Shown here in pieces: positions 62,446 to 64,000 of a stretch of 64,000 nt of DNA (its first letter is position 1; the number at the start of each line of letters is the position of its first letter). The notes under the pieces were generated by a model. That model worked only from the letters and a program-made list of their open reading frames with translations, made no database searches and was not told where the DNA came from. Position numbers and translations under genes: made by a program. This DNA comes from an uncultured Oscillospiraceae bacterium (GTDB taxonomy: Bacteria > Bacillota > Clostridia > Oscillospirales > Oscillospiraceae): NCBI GenBank assembly GCA_900764755.1, contig CAAFPE010000006.1, positions 58,978 through 122,977 on the forward strand. The letters are read 5' to 3'.

Positions 62446-63885
62446 ATGAACGTATTGGAGCAGTTGGAGCCCAAGAGCGTGTTCCGCTTTTTTGAGGAGA
62501 TGTGCGCCATTCCCCACGGCTCCCGGAACACCAAGGCCGTCAGCGACTGGTGTGCGGACTTTGCCCGGGCCCGGGGCCTGGAGTACCACCAGGACGGAGA
62601 CAACAATATTATTATCATTAAGGAGGCTGCGCCCGGCTATGAGGCCGCACCCCCGATGATCCTCCAGGGGCACCTGGATATGGTTTGTGAGCAGACTGCC
62701 GACTGTCAGAAGGATATGAGCCGGGAGGGGCTGGACCTGGCGGTGGACGGGGATTTTGTCTATGCCCAGGGCACCACCCTGGGGGGCGATGACGGCATTG
62801 CCGTAGCCATAGCGCTGGCCCTGCTGGATGCGGAGGATCTGCCCCACCCCCGGCTGGAGGCTGTGTTCACTGTGGACGAGGAGATCGGTCTGCTGGGGGC
62901 CGCTTCCATCGATGTGACGCCGCTGAAGGGGCGGCAGATGCTGAACCTGGATTCGGAGGCGGAGGGCATCTTCACCGTCAGCTGCGCCGGCGGCAACACC
63001 AGTGCCTGCCGGCTTCCCCTGATCCGCGCCCCCTTCGACGGGGCGGGCGTGACCGTTGCGGTGGGCGGACTTACCGGCGGACACTCCGGGGCGGAGATCC
63101 ACAAGGGCCGCGCCAACGCCAATGTGCTCATGGGCCGTATCCTCCGGGCGGCGGCCCGGCGGACAGAGCTGCGGCTGCTGCGGGTGGACGGCGGCCTGAA
63201 GGACAACGCCATCCCTGTGGCCTGCACGGCCCAGGTCGTGGCAGCGGATCCCCAGGCGGTGCTGGACGCTGTCCGGGAGATGGAGGCCGCGCTGAACAAT
63301 GAGTACCGCGCCACCGACCCGGCGCTCTGGATCCGGGCGGAGGAGTGCGCTCCGGCGGAGCAGCCCATGGATGAGCGCTCTACACGGCGGGTCCTGTGTA
63401 TGCTGGCCTGCCTGCCCAACGGGGTGCAGGCCATGAGTGCGGACATCCACGGGCTGGTGCAGACTTCCCTGAACCTGGGGATCCTAGCCACGGCGGAGAC
63501 CTCCCTGCGGGCCTCTTTCTGCGTGCGCAGCTCGGTGGACTCCCAGCGGGAGATGCTGAAGGACCGCCTGGCCTGCCTGATGGAGGAGCTGGGGGGAACG
63601 GTGGAGTTTGCTGGGGACTATACCGGCTGGCAGTACCGGGAGGACTCCCCCCTGAGGGAGCGGATGGCGGAGGTGTTCCGGGAACAGTACGGGAAAGAGC
63701 CCAAGATCGAGGCCATCCACGCCGGGCTGGAGTGTGGCGTCTTTGCCGGCAAGCTGCCCGGTCTGGACTGTGTTTCCATCGGCCCGGACCTGTTTGAGAT
63801 CCATACTCCCCGGGAGCGGCTGAGCATCTCCTCGGTGCAGCGAATCTGGAACTTTGTGGTCGAGGTGCTCAAGCGGTCCAAGTGA
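62446..63885 (+). CDS. pepD: Aminoacyl-histidine dipeptidase PepD (M20C)
   Basis: Cytosolic zinc dipeptidase of 479 residues, family M20C. Metal ligands: LQGHLDMVCEQ (His), LGGDDGIAVA (Asp), DEEIGLLGA (Glu-Glu) and NLDSEAEGIFTVSCAGG. The lid domain (GGLTGGHSGAEIHKGRANAN) is in place, and the C-terminal IHAGLECGVFAGKLPGLDCVSIGPDLFEIHTPRERLSI carries the last ligand. ATG follows GGAGAGGAG. Peptides imported by the OPT transporter upstream could be its substrates, though the genes are in separate units. Confidence 0.95.
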   Translation: MNVLEQLEPKSVFRFFEEMCAIPHGSRNTKAVSDWCADFARARGLEYHQDGDNNIIIIKEAAPGYEAAPPMILQGHLDMVCEQTADCQKDMSREGLDLAVDGDFVYAQGTTLGGDDGIAVAIALALLDAEDLPHPRLEAVFTVDEEIGLLGAASIDVTPLKGRQMLNLDSEAEGIFTVSCAGGNTSACRLPLIRAPFDGAGVTVAVGGLTGGHSGAEIHKGRANANVLMGRILRAAARRTELRLLRVDGGLKDNAIPVACTAQVVAADPQAVLDAVREMEAALNNEYRATDPALWIRAEECAPAEQPMDERSTRRVLCMLACLPNGVQAMSADIHGLVQTSLNLGILATAETSLRASFCVRSSVDSQREMLKDRLACLMEELGGTVEFAGDYTGWQYREDSPLRERMAEVFREQYGKEPKIEAIHAGLECGVFAGKLPGLDCVSIGPDLFEIHTPRERLSISSVQRIWNFVVEVLKRSK

Positions 63886-63928
63886 TGCACCGCAGAGCCG
63901 GAAACCATACAGAACAAAATGATAGGCC

Positions 63929-63962
63929 GGCGGGGGCGCCACCGCCGCCCCCGCCATTTTTT
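63929..63962 (+). terminator. Terminator after pepD
   Basis: GGCGGGGGCG/CGCCCCCGCC ten-bp stem, 7-base loop, then ATTTTTT. Nothing else is seen to the window end. Confidence 0.9.
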
Positions 63963-64000
63963 CATTTTCAGTGTTATGTTCCTCTCCGATGGGCCAGAAC

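Overview
The window is a dense, GC-rich (roughly 60%) chromosomal segment of a spore-forming, anaerobic-type Firmicute. The best inferred placement is Oscillospiraceae (Flavonifractor/Lawsonibacter/Intestinimonas-like). This rests on Clostridia-type gene order, spoIIR and spoVB, AGGAGG-type ribosome sites with frequent GTG and TTG starts, many Rho-independent terminators, and families such as DUF3783, DUF1015 and NiaR. Most of it is ordinary core genome, with two AT-richer accessory patches at about 33.1-34.1 kb and 37.0-43.0 kb.

Layout. 0-12 kb: a HAD phosphatase cut by the window edge, release factor 3, tRNA-Leu(GAG), a MATE exporter, a structured non-coding leader in front of mgtE, an RluA pseudouridine synthase, a set of perfect hairpins, DUF3783, O-acetylhomoserine sulfhydrylase, then a minus-strand operon comEA-like / response regulator / histidine kinase / GerMN lipoprotein. 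12-24 kb: D-Ala-D-Ala carboxypeptidase, ilvE, the conserved gdpP-rplI-dnaB block (with a MITE-like insert) and the conserved tilS-hpt-ftsH block. 23-32 kb, minus strand: spoIIR, ispE, DUF1015, a small membrane protein, thrH, a class I aminotransferase, an Lrp/AsnC regulator broken by one base, a zinc-ribbon unknown, a CofE-like protein and ttcA. 32-33 kb: rplM-rpsI.

33-43 kb is the accessory part: an IS30 transposase remnant and AT-rich debris, YibE/F, a lipoprotein alkaline phosphatase, a TetR regulator, a seven-helix-type membrane protein, a MarR + P2A-type Ca2+ ATPase operon, and two further small membrane proteins. Three copies of one 13-bp palindrome (TGAACRATGTTCA) lie at the TetR promoter, before the membrane protein, and at the promoter of the small membrane protein operon, so the TetR protein probably controls a local three-promoter regulon.

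43-64 kb: a two-component system plus an ABC transporter with a large FtsX permease (peptide-sensing/detoxification type), YitT, an EIIC_2 family membrane protein behind a near-perfect NiaR-type operator next to niaR itself, a zinc-ribbon protein, purine nucleoside phosphorylase with an MTA/SAH deaminase, spoVB-mazG-hup-rqcP (the yabM-yabN-yabO order), apbE / NusG_II / Gx-transporter, an OPT family transporter, a PqqD-like protein with a small membrane protein, and the dipeptidase pepD.

I did not find a convincing defence island, CRISPR array, prophage or biosynthetic cluster. The observations most worth following up are the mgtE leader RNA, the TetR three-operator regulon, the NiaR-controlled EIIC_2 protein, and the RR-HK-GerMN operon that resembles actinobacterial MtrAB-LpqB. 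All function calls come from motif and family recognition by eye; no database search was run.
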